The translations under genes and the position numbers were made by a program. DNA of 64,000 nt, taken from positions 202,563 through 266,562 of the forward strand of contig DATMAR010000007.1 in the NCBI GenBank assembly GCA_035559795.1, given 5' to 3'. The DNA comes from Fimbriimonadales bacterium. Lineage in GTDB: Bacteria > Armatimonadota > Fimbriimonadia > Fimbriimonadales > ATM1. Of this stretch, positions 7,687 through 16,318 are shown one piece after another (the first letter of the stretch is position 1; the number at the start of each line of letters is the position of its first letter). The notes beneath the pieces were generated by a model that saw nothing but the letters and a program-made list of their open reading frames with translations, was not told where the DNA came from and searched no databases.

Positions 7687-10644
7687 ATGGCGAGACTCGG
7701 AAAAGTTAGGCTCGTCTTCGGACTTCCGGGTTACTCTTCCCTTAAGGCGTTTGTGGAGGAGTTTCTGAATTCGCCGGGTTCGATTTTTACTTCGACGAAT
7801 GACGCAGTTCTCGCTCAGGCTCGGGATTTAGCGCTTGCTCATCCAATCGGTATTCGTCGTCTCGAAGAAGGTTCTATCGAAGTTCTTCCATTAAGCGAGC
7901 TAACTCGTATGTTTGCGAATTTAACTGATTTGCCAACGTACCCTCTCGCAAGTGCCGACCATCAAAAAGTGTTTGCAGCATTGGCTTCTCAAGAACTTCC
8001 GCCAGAAAGTTCTTTATATTCAGCAGCCGATTTGCCAGGATTTCATGAAGCGCTTTCGAAAACGATGCGTGAAATTCGACGCCATCGAATCCCTATCGAG
8101 GTATTGGAAAACATGGGGGGGAGAGCACGTGACATCGCTTATCTTATACGAGTCTTCGAGGAAGTTCTGACGCGTAATAGAATGACCACCCTCACTCAGA
8201 GAATCGAAAAAATCATCGAAAAACCTCCCTGCCGTCCGAGGGAGCTAAAAAAGATTTTCTGGACAGGAGAGAGCACATGGGTGCCTTTGCATATCGAATG
8301 GTTGCGATGGATGCAAAAAGCAGGCATCGACATCGCGATGCTTTTAGAACGTCATCCGACGGAACCGAATTTTTATTGCGCACACGTACCACTCGAATCG
8401 AGTTTCATCTCCGCGCAGTCGGAAGTTCTTCAACAAGATTTCACACAAGCAGCATGCTGCTTCGGATTTTTGCACTCTAAAGCGCGCGAAATTCCCATTA
8501 AAATCTTCGATTGCGCCGACGATGTTCTCGAATGCGAATGGGCGCTTCGTGAATCACTTTCTTTGCCTTTCCGCCTCGATAATACGACGCTCTACTGCAC
8601 GCAACCCGACAAATATGCACCGCTTCTTTACGCTGCAAGCACGCGCTTCGGAATTCGACTCGATTTCCATCGCCGAACTCCTCTGCTTTCGAATTCTTTT
8701 GCGCGATTTTGTTTGCATGCATTAAAAGCGCTAATTCATCCCTCTGTGGATATGATTTCGTCACTTGCAGGAAACTCCTATTCGAGAATCCCCCCCTCTG
8801 AACGAGAAGCCATCTCCGTTTCTATACGCTCTTGCGAGCGCAAAGAAAATCCTTGGGAGGAACTTGCGAATTTAGCGCAAGAAGGCACGATTCCGGCATA
8901 TTTCGCACGCTTGACTGCATGGAGAGAGAATGCAATTTTCCAACCGAGAACGCTGTCGGAATGGCTGAGAGCGTTGAACCAACTTATTTCGCAAATGCCA
9001 TGGCTCGATGAAAGCGTCGGAAATTCCTCACGCACCGCTGAGCGCGATACTGCCGCACAAGTCGCAATGATGCGTTCCCTCGAATTGAGTTTTTTACAAT
9101 GCGACATAAATCGTCGTTATACTTTCGAAGATTTCGTCCATCACGCAGAGAGCGTTTGGAGAAGCGAAGAATATTTCGAGCGACAAAAGGGGGATTTAAA
9201 GGTGGTGAACAATGCGTATGAAATAGGAAATGCAGAGCATTTGATCGTTGTCGGATTAGTGGAAGGAGCGTTGCCCAGCCGTAGAACGGAAGACCCCTTG
9301 TTATTGGACGAAGAACGCAGACGAATCAATGAACTCAACCCTGCCTACCGATTGCCGGTCAGTTTCGAAATAGCGCAAGAGGAACGAAGAGAGTTTCATC
9401 GCCTTCTTTGTTCTGCAAACTCGTTGCTCGTTTCATGGTCTCGAGAAAGGGGGGGGCAAGCCGAGGTAGTATCTTCGTTTTTGAACGATTTGAAACTCGT
9501 AGCCCCTATCCAAGAAATGCAAATGCCGTATCAACAACGTTTTCCTGTTCCCGCTTCGACTACGCATCCGATTGACGTTTTGCCGGGTTTGGCATGGCAT
9601 GCGGATAGCATCGACGAGCAAACGCATCTCGAATTCATAGAAAAATTGGACGACGATACGAAAAAACTTTTATCCCGAATCGAAGTAGCAGTCGAAAATT
9701 CGGAGATCGACAAAATAAGCAACGAGGAGGTGCTTCGAAAACTATCCCGACTCCCTCAGCCTCTGCGATTTTCCCATCTTCGCTATTTAAAACGCTGTCC
9801 GTTTCAATACCTCACGATGGCGATTATGGATTTGCGCAAAAAGCGATATTTCACGATGTGGGAACACATCCGGTCCATTTTGCGAAATACGGATATGTTG
9901 ACAGTTCGAAGTCAGGGGGAATTAAAGGAGCGACTTCGAGAAGGGTTGCGGAAGAAACTCGATGAACTTCAAGGCGAAATTTCTCGAGAGGAATTGGATT
10001 TGTTCGAAATATCTGCAGAAAGAATTTTAGATTCGTTCGCAAAAAGAGAATTCTCGACACGAGAATTATGGCAACTCCGCCCCTATCAACAAAACGTCTC
10101 CCTTTCCGAAGCAGGTCTTCGAAACACAATCAATCACAACGGAAAAAAAGTAGAAATAACCGAACAATTGGATTTGATTTATCGAACGGAAGACAAAGCA
10201 TGGGTTGCCCTTCGATACGGTTTCGTGGATTTCGATATCGGTCTCGAAGGTTCGGGCGACGAGCTGAGTGCAACACTTTTAGAAAGCGGAATCCTCTTTT
10301 CTTTAAAGAACAAAGACGATTCCGAAAAATATGTTTCTATCGTCGAAGACCCTATCAAAGAGGAGCGTGTTGCGGTGGGGCGTTCTGTCACTCATGGTGC
10401 TTGCCAGTGGCCACATAATAAAAAAGCGGGGTTGACATTCAAAGATAGTCCTCATCCTTTAATAAACCTCCGTAAAAGCGCGGCGAAGGAATTGATAGAA
10501 CTTCTAAATCTCGCGATCTCTAGTGAACTTCAACCGAAACCCGGTTACCATTGCGAGCATTGTGGATTCGCATCGCTATGCCGCCGCGCAACAAATACGA
10601 GAACTCACGAAGTCTATTCGGAAAATAACCAAGAATGGATTTGA
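7687..10644 (+). CDS. AddB-like subunit (Fe-S cysteines kept, nuclease site apparently lost)
   Basis: 985 residues, shorter than Bacillus AddB. It is followed with a 10-base overlap by a UvrD-like helicase, the AddB-AddA order. An AddB-type 4Fe-4S ligand set is visible: C704 in KRCPFQY, then C956-x2-C959-x5-C965 (CEHCGFASLC), the same spacing as known AddB. The segment VVGLVEGALPSRRTEDPLLLDEERR (~520-545) is typical of AddB/RecC-like helicase folds. There is no Walker A near the N-terminus (VFGLPGYSSLKAF). Where the PD-(D/E)XK motif is expected, I see EQLDLIYRTEDKAWVALRYG without an intact D-x(n)-D-Y-K. It probably acts in end processing or recombination as a structural, DNA-reading subunit. 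Confidence 0.78.
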   Translation: MARLGKVRLVFGLPGYSSLKAFVEEFLNSPGSIFTSTNDAVLAQARDLALAHPIGIRRLEEGSIEVLPLSELTRMFANLTDLPTYPLASADHQKVFAALASQELPPESSLYSAADLPGFHEALSKTMREIRRHRIPIEVLENMGGRARDIAYLIRVFEEVLTRNRMTTLTQRIEKIIEKPPCRPRELKKIFWTGESTWVPLHIEWLRWMQKAGIDIAMLLERHPTEPNFYCAHVPLESSFISAQSEVLQQDFTQAACCFGFLHSKAREIPIKIFDCADDVLECEWALRESLSLPFRLDNTTLYCTQPDKYAPLLYAASTRFGIRLDFHRRTPLLSNSFARFCLHALKALIHPSVDMISSLAGNSYSRIPPSEREAISVSIRSCERKENPWEELANLAQEGTIPAYFARLTAWRENAIFQPRTLSEWLRALNQLISQMPWLDESVGNSSRTAERDTAAQVAMMRSLELSFLQCDINRRYTFEDFVHHAESVWRSEEYFERQKGDLKVVNNAYEIGNAEHLIVVGLVEGALPSRRTEDPLLLDEERRRINELNPAYRLPVSFEIAQEERREFHRLLCSANSLLVSWSRERGGQAEVVSSFLNDLKLVAPIQEMQMPYQQRFPVPASTTHPIDVLPGLAWHADSIDEQTHLEFIEKLDDDTKKLLSRIEVAVENSEIDKISNEEVLRKLSRLPQPLRFSHLRYLKRCPFQYLTMAIMDLRKKRYFTMWEHIRSILRNTDMLTVRSQGELKERLREGLRKKLDELQGEISREELDLFEISAERILDSFAKREFSTRELWQLRPYQQNVSLSEAGLRNTINHNGKKVEITEQLDLIYRTEDKAWVALRYGFVDFDIGLEGSGDELSATLLESGILFSLKNKDDSEKYVSIVEDPIKEERVAVGRSVTHGACQWPHNKKAGLTFKDSPHPLINLRKSAAKELIELLNLAISSELQPKPGYHCEHCGFASLCRRATNTRTHEVYSENNQEWI

Positions 10645-13025
10645 TACAAGAACAAATCATCGCGATAGGGGAAAGCGGGAAGAAAGTTGCGATTATCGCG
10701 TGTGCTGGCGCAGGGAAAACGACCGTTCTCATCGAGCGCTACATCAAAACTATCGAAGAAGGGACATCATCACCAGAGCGCATTTTGGCAATTACCTACA
10801 CGCGCAAAGCAGCCGCGGAAATGAAAATGCGCATCGTCCAAGCATTGCGCCAGAAAGGGCGACATCACGAAGCGCAATTGGCGCAAGTCGGTCCTATTTC
10901 GACGGTACATAGTTATTGCGAAAGACTTTTGCGTGAATATCCTTTCGAAGCTGGATTAGACCCTGGCTTTAATGTTTTGACGGAAGGTCGCGCGGAAGAC
11001 CTACTCATTTCTTGCGCTCAACGCACCTTGCATCGTTATCGCAACAAAAGTCCGGAAATCGAATTGGTATTGCAGAAATACTCCGGAAAGAAAAGCAGAA
11101 AATACGACGAAAGCAATATGGGGAAATTGGTCGAACATATCGGAGACATAGTGCAAGCAATGCGCACCGCTGGAGTCAAATTGGAATACTTATTAGAAAA
11201 TCTCCAGCGGCACGAAGATACGACGAGCGTTTGGAAAGCAATGTGCGCGCATTGGCTCGAGAATCATATACCCGAAGAAATGCATCCGGAACTGCGAAAA
11301 CAATGGTTGGATGCCCCATGGTGCGAGTTTCAAGAGACATTCCAAACGACACTTCGATTGAATAAACGAAACGTCCCACAATCGTTAACTCAACCAGTAG
11401 ATATTTCAAAAGAAGAAGAGACAGCCAAACTCTCTTTCGGATTACTGGAATTGAGTGTCGCCTGCTGGGAGGAATATCTCGATGAATTAAAAAAACAGCG
11501 TGCACTCGATTTCTCGGAACTGGAATATCGCGCAAGAAACTTATTAGAAAAATCTCCCGAGGTTCTACGAGACAAATACGACCATGTAATGGTAGATGAG
11601 GCGCAAGACCTGAACCCTTTACAACATGGTATCCTCGAACAAACCCCAGCAAAAACGATTCTTTTCGTGGGTGACCCTCAGCAAGCGATTTACGGTTTTC
11701 GAGGAGCAGAGCGAGAACTTTTCAAGCAGTGGGCAAAAGATGCAAACCTCCGAAAACTGAACACGAATTGGCGTTCTCATCAAAAAATTATTCGAACGGT
11801 CACGTCGGTTTTCGCCCCGATATGGGAACCGAATGGCGAATTCATCGAAATGCTGCCATCACCGAAAACCGAAAGCGTAATTTCGGAATCCGATGACCCG
11901 TTCGTTACCGAATCATCGAATGACAACCCCCCCGTAGAAATCTGGAGAATTCCTCACCAAAAGCCCGATGTGATTACGCAAGGAATTTTGCAACTGCTTT
12001 CCGAGGGTATCGAGAAAAAGCAAATTGCGGTATTGGCTCGGAATCGTGCTGATGTCGAAAAAATCGCTTCGGGGATGAGTCGCGCGAAACTTCCTTTCGC
12101 GGTCTTAGATTCCGGGCGTAATTATTTTCTTCGGATGGAAATCTACGATTTAGCATCTGTCTTGAAAGCCCTGGCAATTCCGACGGATGATGTGGCGATG
12201 TTATCCGTTTTGCGTTCCCCTTTAGTCGGTTTGAGTCTGGATAGCATCGTCTTGCTCGGTTTAGAGGCGAAGGCGACTAAAAAGAGCGTTTGGGAATTGC
12301 TTCACGAAACTCCTTTCGACTTCCCAGAAATAGAATGCGAAATGATTCGAGAATTCTTGGGATGGTTCGATTCTCTATCCGCCGTTGCCGATAGACTGCC
12401 TGCTTGGCAAATCCTCGCAGATGTTTTCACCGCGACGAATTTGGATGCGAGACTCGCAAGAACTCGGGGGGGGAATTTCCCCATTCTGATTGCCAACGCT
12501 CGCCAACTTTTGAAAATTGCGGGCGAACAGCCCGATATGGACGCTTTGCAATTCTCTCGATGGATAGAAACAAGACAGCAAATCAAAACTCCATGGAGCG
12601 ACGCACCTACTTTTTCGGAAGACGCAGACGCTGTTAAACTATTGAGCATTCATAAAGCGAAAGGGCTCGAGTGGGATGTCGTGATTGTGTATGCTTTTGC
12701 CTCGACTCCCTCTACTAAAGATTCCGATTTAATCATAAATAAGAAATTTCCCGTGCCCATTCCTGCTTTCGATGGCTACTTCCCTCTCGCCTATCGCGTG
12801 GCATTCGATCTGAGGAACAAAGCGGAATTCGAAGAAGAAATACGCCTGCTTTATGTAGCGATGACTCGGGCGAGAAAAAGGCTCATTCTCGCCGTTCCCG
12901 ATCTAACAAAAGCACATAAAACCGTCAATCGCTGGCAAAAACTTCTGAGCCGCTTAGTGAAATCGAGTGAAATCATCACACGGGATTTTCCGCTCGAAAT
13001 TGCAACCGAAACAAAAGTAATTTGA
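10635..13025 (+). CDS. UvrD/AddA-like superfamily 1 helicase without C-terminal nuclease domain
   Basis: 796 residues. Motif I is CAGAGKTTVLIERY (~23-36), Ia ITYTRKAAAEM, II MVDEAQDLNP (~318-327), III FVGDPQQAIYGFRGAE, IV around TNWRSHQKI, V VKLLSIHKAKGLEWDVV and VI RLLYVAMTRARKRL (~735-748). The protein ends ~50 residues after motif VI, so the RecB-family nuclease domain of true AddA (total ~1,200 residues) is absent. Genes overlap with the AddB-like partner, which argues for a two-subunit complex. It may translocate on DNA in double-strand break repair. A UvrD/PcrA-like stand-alone role is the alternative. Confidence 0.88.
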   Translation: MDLIQEQIIAIGESGKKVAIIACAGAGKTTVLIERYIKTIEEGTSSPERILAITYTRKAAAEMKMRIVQALRQKGRHHEAQLAQVGPISTVHSYCERLLREYPFEAGLDPGFNVLTEGRAEDLLISCAQRTLHRYRNKSPEIELVLQKYSGKKSRKYDESNMGKLVEHIGDIVQAMRTAGVKLEYLLENLQRHEDTTSVWKAMCAHWLENHIPEEMHPELRKQWLDAPWCEFQETFQTTLRLNKRNVPQSLTQPVDISKEEETAKLSFGLLELSVACWEEYLDELKKQRALDFSELEYRARNLLEKSPEVLRDKYDHVMVDEAQDLNPLQHGILEQTPAKTILFVGDPQQAIYGFRGAERELFKQWAKDANLRKLNTNWRSHQKIIRTVTSVFAPIWEPNGEFIEMLPSPKTESVISESDDPFVTESSNDNPPVEIWRIPHQKPDVITQGILQLLSEGIEKKQIAVLARNRADVEKIASGMSRAKLPFAVLDSGRNYFLRMEIYDLASVLKALAIPTDDVAMLSVLRSPLVGLSLDSIVLLGLEAKATKKSVWELLHETPFDFPEIECEMIREFLGWFDSLSAVADRLPAWQILADVFTATNLDARLARTRGGNFPILIANARQLLKIAGEQPDMDALQFSRWIETRQQIKTPWSDAPTFSEDADAVKLLSIHKAKGLEWDVVIVYAFASTPSTKDSDLIINKKFPVPIPAFDGYFPLAYRVAFDLRNKAEFEEEIRLLYVAMTRARKRLILAVPDLTKAHKTVNRWQKLLSRLVKSSEIITRDFPLEIATETKVI

Positions 13026-13049
13026 CTTCCGGTATAGTTCAAATATACA

Positions 13050-13691
13050 ATGAGCATGTTGAACAGTTTTGTTCGGAAAGCCTATTTATCATTTTTTTTG
13101 TTAGTGTTTATCGGCTCGCCTTCGTTCGCTGACCGTATCTTCCTACTCCCCACCGCATACACGCTACGTCTCGGGGAGTTGCGCCTGGAGGCTCTGGTTT
13201 TCGGAGAAGAAACCGAGAAATCCCTCTCGTTCGTACAAATGGGAGTCCTACCTTTTATGGAATTGCAAGTAACGCGAGAAGAATTTCCTGGAAAAAGACC
13301 TTCGGTTTCTGCAAATTTCCTTTACAGCGTTAGTCAACCCATCCCCGATTATTTTCCCGGAGTCGCGGTGGGGATTTTGGATGTCTTCAATGAAACGGAA
13401 AGCGAGCGTTCTTTATTCGCTGCGCTCACCTGGCAATCATTGGTCTATTCCGATTGGGCAGATACAGAAAGTTCGTCATTCACGATAGGAATCGGCACGG
13501 GAAGATTGAAAGACGGAATTTTCATCAGCACCTCTTTACCCATGTATAAAGGAATCACGTTTTTTGGAGAATACGACACGAAAATCATGACTGCTGGCTT
13601 CGACATCACCGCATTTCGAAACACCGCTTTTCGCATTGCGTTTCGAGATGGAGATCCTTTATTCGGCTTTCAATTCGTAAAACACCTTTGA
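13050..13691 (+). CDS. Predicted exported beta-rich outer-membrane-like protein
   Basis: 213 residues with an N-terminal signal peptide (FVRKAYLSFFLLVFIGSPSFA, cut after SFA). The mature part starts DRIFLLPTAYTLRLGELRLEALV and alternates short amphipathic strands with turns, ending GFQFVKHL. The opening (LPTAYTLRLGEL) recalls YjbH-like barrel proteins, where iPtA-x-tlp-x-G is common, but the similarity is only by eye. It probably resides in the outer membrane or periplasm. Function unknown. Upstream is TATAGT, 11 bases before the ATG. Confidence 0.6.
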   Translation: MSMLNSFVRKAYLSFFLLVFIGSPSFADRIFLLPTAYTLRLGELRLEALVFGEETEKSLSFVQMGVLPFMELQVTREEFPGKRPSVSANFLYSVSQPIPDYFPGVAVGILDVFNETESERSLFAALTWQSLVYSDWADTESSSFTIGIGTGRLKDGIFISTSLPMYKGITFFGEYDTKIMTAGFDITAFRNTAFRIAFRDGDPLFGFQFVKHL

Positions 13692-13772
13692 AAATTTTCC
13701 TTCGCATTTCCGAGACCCGCTTGAATGTAATCCCCTCTCGGGATGGGAATGGGATGCAAAAGAGCTGAAATA

Positions 13773-13838
13773 AACGCGCCTTAGGGCATTCCTATGAGAT
13801 GCTCCTATAATTTTAAAAGTCGCGCCTTACGGCGCTCC
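13773..13838. repeat. REP-like palindromic pair
   Basis: The right half reads, on the minus strand, GGAGCGCCGTAAGGCGCG, with stem GCGCC/GGCGC and loop GTAA (13838-13821). A degenerate copy sits 14 bases to the left (13773-13807). It lies between convergent genes, where REP elements usually occur. Confidence 0.6.
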
Positions 13839-13865
13839 ACCGCAAAAATTTTTCTCCTCGAAACT

Positions 13866-14546
13866 CTAAACATCGGCTATCGCGCTCGTCTTCGGTGCAG
13901 GCTCGATATTCTCCCCCCCCTCGATTAACAATTCGTGTATTCTTTCCATAATAAAATCTCCGAAAATCTCTTTTGCCCGCTTCTCCCCGAATCGCTCCGT
14001 GAGTTCCGAAAATCTGAACGGTTTTCCCACGATTACTTTCACCTTATGCCGTTTTGGAAACTTTGCCCCCCTTGGCAAAAGTTTCGCAGTCCCGCAAATT
14101 CCGACCGGAAGAACCAACGGATCGCTTTTCATTACCAATAGCACGACCCCCTTTTGGGCGGGCAAAAGTCTCTTTCCATCCCCTCGTCTACCCTCGGGAA
14201 AAATGAGCAATGCCTCTCCCTTCGCTAAAAATCCCAAAGCCTTCCGAATCGCCGCCACATCCGGTTCACCCCTTTTCACCTCGAAAGCACCCAACAGTTT
14301 TATTAACCAATTAAAGCCAAAAACCTTGAACAAATCAGCCTGTGCCATATACCGCAATCTTCGTGGAAGCATCGAGCCGATGATAGGAGGATCAGCATGA
14401 CTGACATGATTCGCTACCACGAGAAGCGCTCCTTTCCTCGGCACCCTTTCGAGGTGATATGCCCTCACCCCTCCAAAAAGAGGAAAGACCAAAAAGCGCA
14501 TGAACGCACGGACAAATGCAATGAACCAATCGTAGAGTCGCAACAA
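13866..14546 (-). CDS. plsC: 1-acyl-sn-glycerol-3-phosphate acyltransferase family protein
   Basis: 226 residues. The LPLAT motifs are NHVSHADPPIIG (H-x4-D, ~46-57), an arginine region RRLRYMAQADLF, and FPEGRRGDGKRL (~115-126). These proteins transfer an acyl chain to lysophosphatidic acid in phospholipid synthesis at the inner membrane. The start is a TTG at 14546, supported by a TAGACT box seven bases upstream on the minus strand (14559-14554) and no Shine-Dalgarno site. It is divergent from tyrS. The substrate could be another lysolipid. Confidence 0.88.
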   Translation of the reverse strand: MLRLYDWFIAFVRAFMRFLVFPLFGGVRAYHLERVPRKGALLVVANHVSHADPPIIGSMLPRRLRYMAQADLFKVFGFNWLIKLLGAFEVKRGEPDVAAIRKALGFLAKGEALLIFPEGRRGDGKRLLPAQKGVVLLVMKSDPLVLPVGICGTAKLLPRGAKFPKRHKVKVIVGKPFRFSELTERFGEKRAKEIFGDFIMERIHELLIEGGENIEPAPKTSAIADV

Positions 14547-14553
14547 CGCATAA

Positions 14554-14559
14554 AGTCTA
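14554..14559 (-). promoter_or_regulatory. Candidate -10 box (TAGACT) for leaderless plsC
   Basis: TAGACT reads on the minus strand seven bases before the TTG at 14546. It matches TANNNT elements at other starts in this window. Confidence 0.4.
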
Positions 14560-14593
14560 CCGAGACCGGTATCCTTTTCCGTGTAAGCAATCG

Positions 14594-15817
14594 ATGAACA
14601 TCCAAGAACAACTACAGTATCTGTCTCGTGGCTGTGCCGAAATTATCAGCGTAGAAGATTTAGAAGCGAAATTAAAAAAACACGAGGCGACAGGTAAGCC
14701 GCTTCGTGTGAAATTAGGGGTTGACCCGACCGTTCCTCACGTTACCCTTGGCTGGGCTGTTGTCCTGCGAAAACTTCGACAATTCCAAAACTTGGGTCAT
14801 CTCGCGTGTCTGATTATCGGAGACTTCACCGCAATGATCGGCGACCCGAGTGGGCGCTCGAAAACTCGCCCACAATTATCTCGTCAAGAAGTCGAAGCCA
14901 ACGTCCGTGCTATCGAACCGCAACTTTTTAAAATCCTCGACCCTGAAAGAACAAAAATCTATTACAATTCCGATTGGCTGGGTCCGATGAAGTTCGCCGA
15001 CGTCATTCAATTGGCGAGCAAGATCACCGTAGCGCGAATTTTAGAAAGAGACGATTTCGAACAACGCCTTGCGAAAAACCTCCCTATCGGAATGCACGAA
15101 ATTCTTTATCCCCTTTGCCAAGGTTACGATTCCGTAGCGATCGAAGCCGACATCGAATTGGGGGGGACGGACCAAAAATTCAATATTCTCGTCGGACGAA
15201 ATTTACAAGAGCAATACGGTCAAGAACCGCAAGTCGTGATGCTCATGCCACTTTTAATCGGATTAGACGGAAAAGAGAAAATGTCCCAATCTCTCGGAAA
15301 CTACATCGGCATCACGGAAGAACCGAATCAAATCTACGGCAAAACGATGTCCATCCCCGATCATCTCATCGAGTCGTGGTTTACGTTATGTACAGATGTC
15401 CCGTTGGAAGAGGTTTCGCAAATGGTCAAACAGATGGCAAAGGGTGAACTGAACCCTCGCGATGCTAAACGCAGGCTGGCAAGAGAGTTGGTGAAGATTT
15501 ATTGGGGTGAAGCGAAGGCCAAAGAAGCAGACGAGTACTTCCTGAAAACTTTCAGCCAACGTGAGACCCCCGAGGACGTTCCCGAAGCGACAATTCCCGA
15601 ATCCTGTATCCGAGATGGGCGAGTAGCTATAGTTTCTTTAATAACTGCACTCGGGCTTACATCGTCGAACTCGGAAGCAAGAAGACTTATTCAGCAAGGA
15701 GGAGTGTCTCTCGGAGATGTGAGGCTAACCGACCCAATGGTATCGCTCCCTCTGGAAGAGGTTATTGGAAAAGTGTTGAGAGTCGGGAAACACAAGTTTA
15801 GAAAGTTGAAACGATAA
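14594..15817 (+). CDS. tyrS: Tyrosyl-tRNA synthetase
   Basis: 407 residues. Class I signature 1 is the HIGH variant HVTLG within KLGVDPTVPHVTLG. The tyrosine-binding helix region GDFTAMIGDPSGRSKTRP and ELGGTDQKFN follow. The KMSKS loop appears as GKEKMSQSLGNYIG. A C-terminal S4-like RNA-binding domain (~335-407, ITALGLTSSNSEARRLIQQGGVSL) contacts the tRNA. The KMSQS/GDPSGR signature places it in the TyrZ-like subgroup. Gly-Gly in ELGGTD is encoded within a seven-G run. A strong terminator lies ~85 bases downstream. Confidence 0.97.
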   Translation: MNIQEQLQYLSRGCAEIISVEDLEAKLKKHEATGKPLRVKLGVDPTVPHVTLGWAVVLRKLRQFQNLGHLACLIIGDFTAMIGDPSGRSKTRPQLSRQEVEANVRAIEPQLFKILDPERTKIYYNSDWLGPMKFADVIQLASKITVARILERDDFEQRLAKNLPIGMHEILYPLCQGYDSVAIEADIELGGTDQKFNILVGRNLQEQYGQEPQVVMLMPLLIGLDGKEKMSQSLGNYIGITEEPNQIYGKTMSIPDHLIESWFTLCTDVPLEEVSQMVKQMAKGELNPRDAKRRLARELVKIYWGEAKAKEADEYFLKTFSQRETPEDVPEATIPESCIRDGRVAIVSLITALGLTSSNSEARRLIQQGGVSLGDVRLTDPMVSLPLEEVIGKVLRVGKHKFRKLKR

Positions 15818-15901
15818 TGCAACCTTCAACTATCATCAAATCTGCTCTGCGAAGCGAAACGCAAAACCTTCAAGAAGGGCTCGAATAAAAACCTTTTTAT
15901 G

Positions 15902-15930
15902 CCTCAACAGCTCCTGCTGTTGAGGTTTTT
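15902..15930 (+). terminator. Rho-independent terminator after tyrS
   Basis: The ten-base stem CCTCAACAGC/GCTGTTGAGG with loop TCCT is followed directly by TTTTT. An A-run precedes it, so it may act on both strands. Confidence 0.85.
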
Positions 15931-15969
15931 CCTTCATCTATATTCATCTATATTAAAAGGAGCAGAAAA

Positions 15970-15985
15970 TCACGCCTTACGGCGC
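15970..15985 (-). repeat. REP-like palindrome (partial)
   Basis: ACGCCTTACGGCGC forms a stem GCGCC-GTAA-GGCG(T), the same core as the other REP-like copies. The GTAGGAG head is degraded. Confidence 0.5.
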
Positions 15986-16054
15986 AACCACAAATATGTG
16001 TAACAAATTCATATTCTGCTCCCTTTGAGCAGACAGCAAGGATACTTTTATGGT

Positions 16055-16074
16055 GTGAGGTTATTCATATTTTT
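16055..16074 (+). repeat. 20-base direct repeat, copy 1
   Basis: GTGAGGTTATTCATATTTTT is identical to 16201-16220, 146 bases apart. It immediately precedes the second hairpin. Confidence 0.7.
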
Positions 16075-16078
16075 TATG

Positions 16079-16106
16079 CCTCAACAGCTCTTGCTGTTGA
16101 GGCTTT
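16079..16106 (+). terminator. Second hairpin terminator, near copy of the tyrS terminator
   Basis: The stem CCTCAACAGC/GCTGTTGAGG with loop TCTT is followed by CTTTT. It is identical to the first terminator except for one loop base and the start of the T tract. Confidence 0.7.
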
Positions 16107-16120
16107 TCCTTTATTATTAA

Positions 16121-16142
16121 TCGCACCTCACGGCGCTCCTAC
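16121..16142 (-). repeat. REP-like palindrome
   Basis: On the minus strand it reads GTAGGAGCGCC-GTGA-GGTGC followed by GA, with the full GTAGGAG head and a five-base stem. Confidence 0.6.
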
Positions 16143-16200
16143 AATTCCAGCCTCTACGGTCTCCCCTTCATACGAAGCGATAGGGGGAACTTTTAAGAAA

Positions 16201-16220
16201 GTGAGGTTATTCATATTTTT
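16201..16220 (+). repeat. 20-base direct repeat, copy 2
   Basis: Exact second copy of the 16055-16074 sequence. Here the following hairpin is missing. Confidence 0.7.
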
Positions 16221-16318
16221 CGCACCAAACTTTTATCTGAGACTCAAGTCAAAATAACCCCCCCGCTTGCATCTATCACAATGTATCTTTCAACCGGAGT
16301 GGGTATCATAACAAACCC

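Larger units (their letters stand above)
15818..16318. other. 500-bp noncoding gap with duplicated hairpins and REP-like repeats
   Basis: No credible ORF. It contains two nearly identical hairpins (15902-15930 and 16079-16106), REP-like palindromes (15970-15985 and 16121-16142), an exact 20-base direct repeat (16055-16074 and 16201-16220) and an 11-base tandem repeat (TCATCTATATT, ~15934-15955). It looks like a decayed, internally duplicated spacer rather than a gene. Confidence 0.7.
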
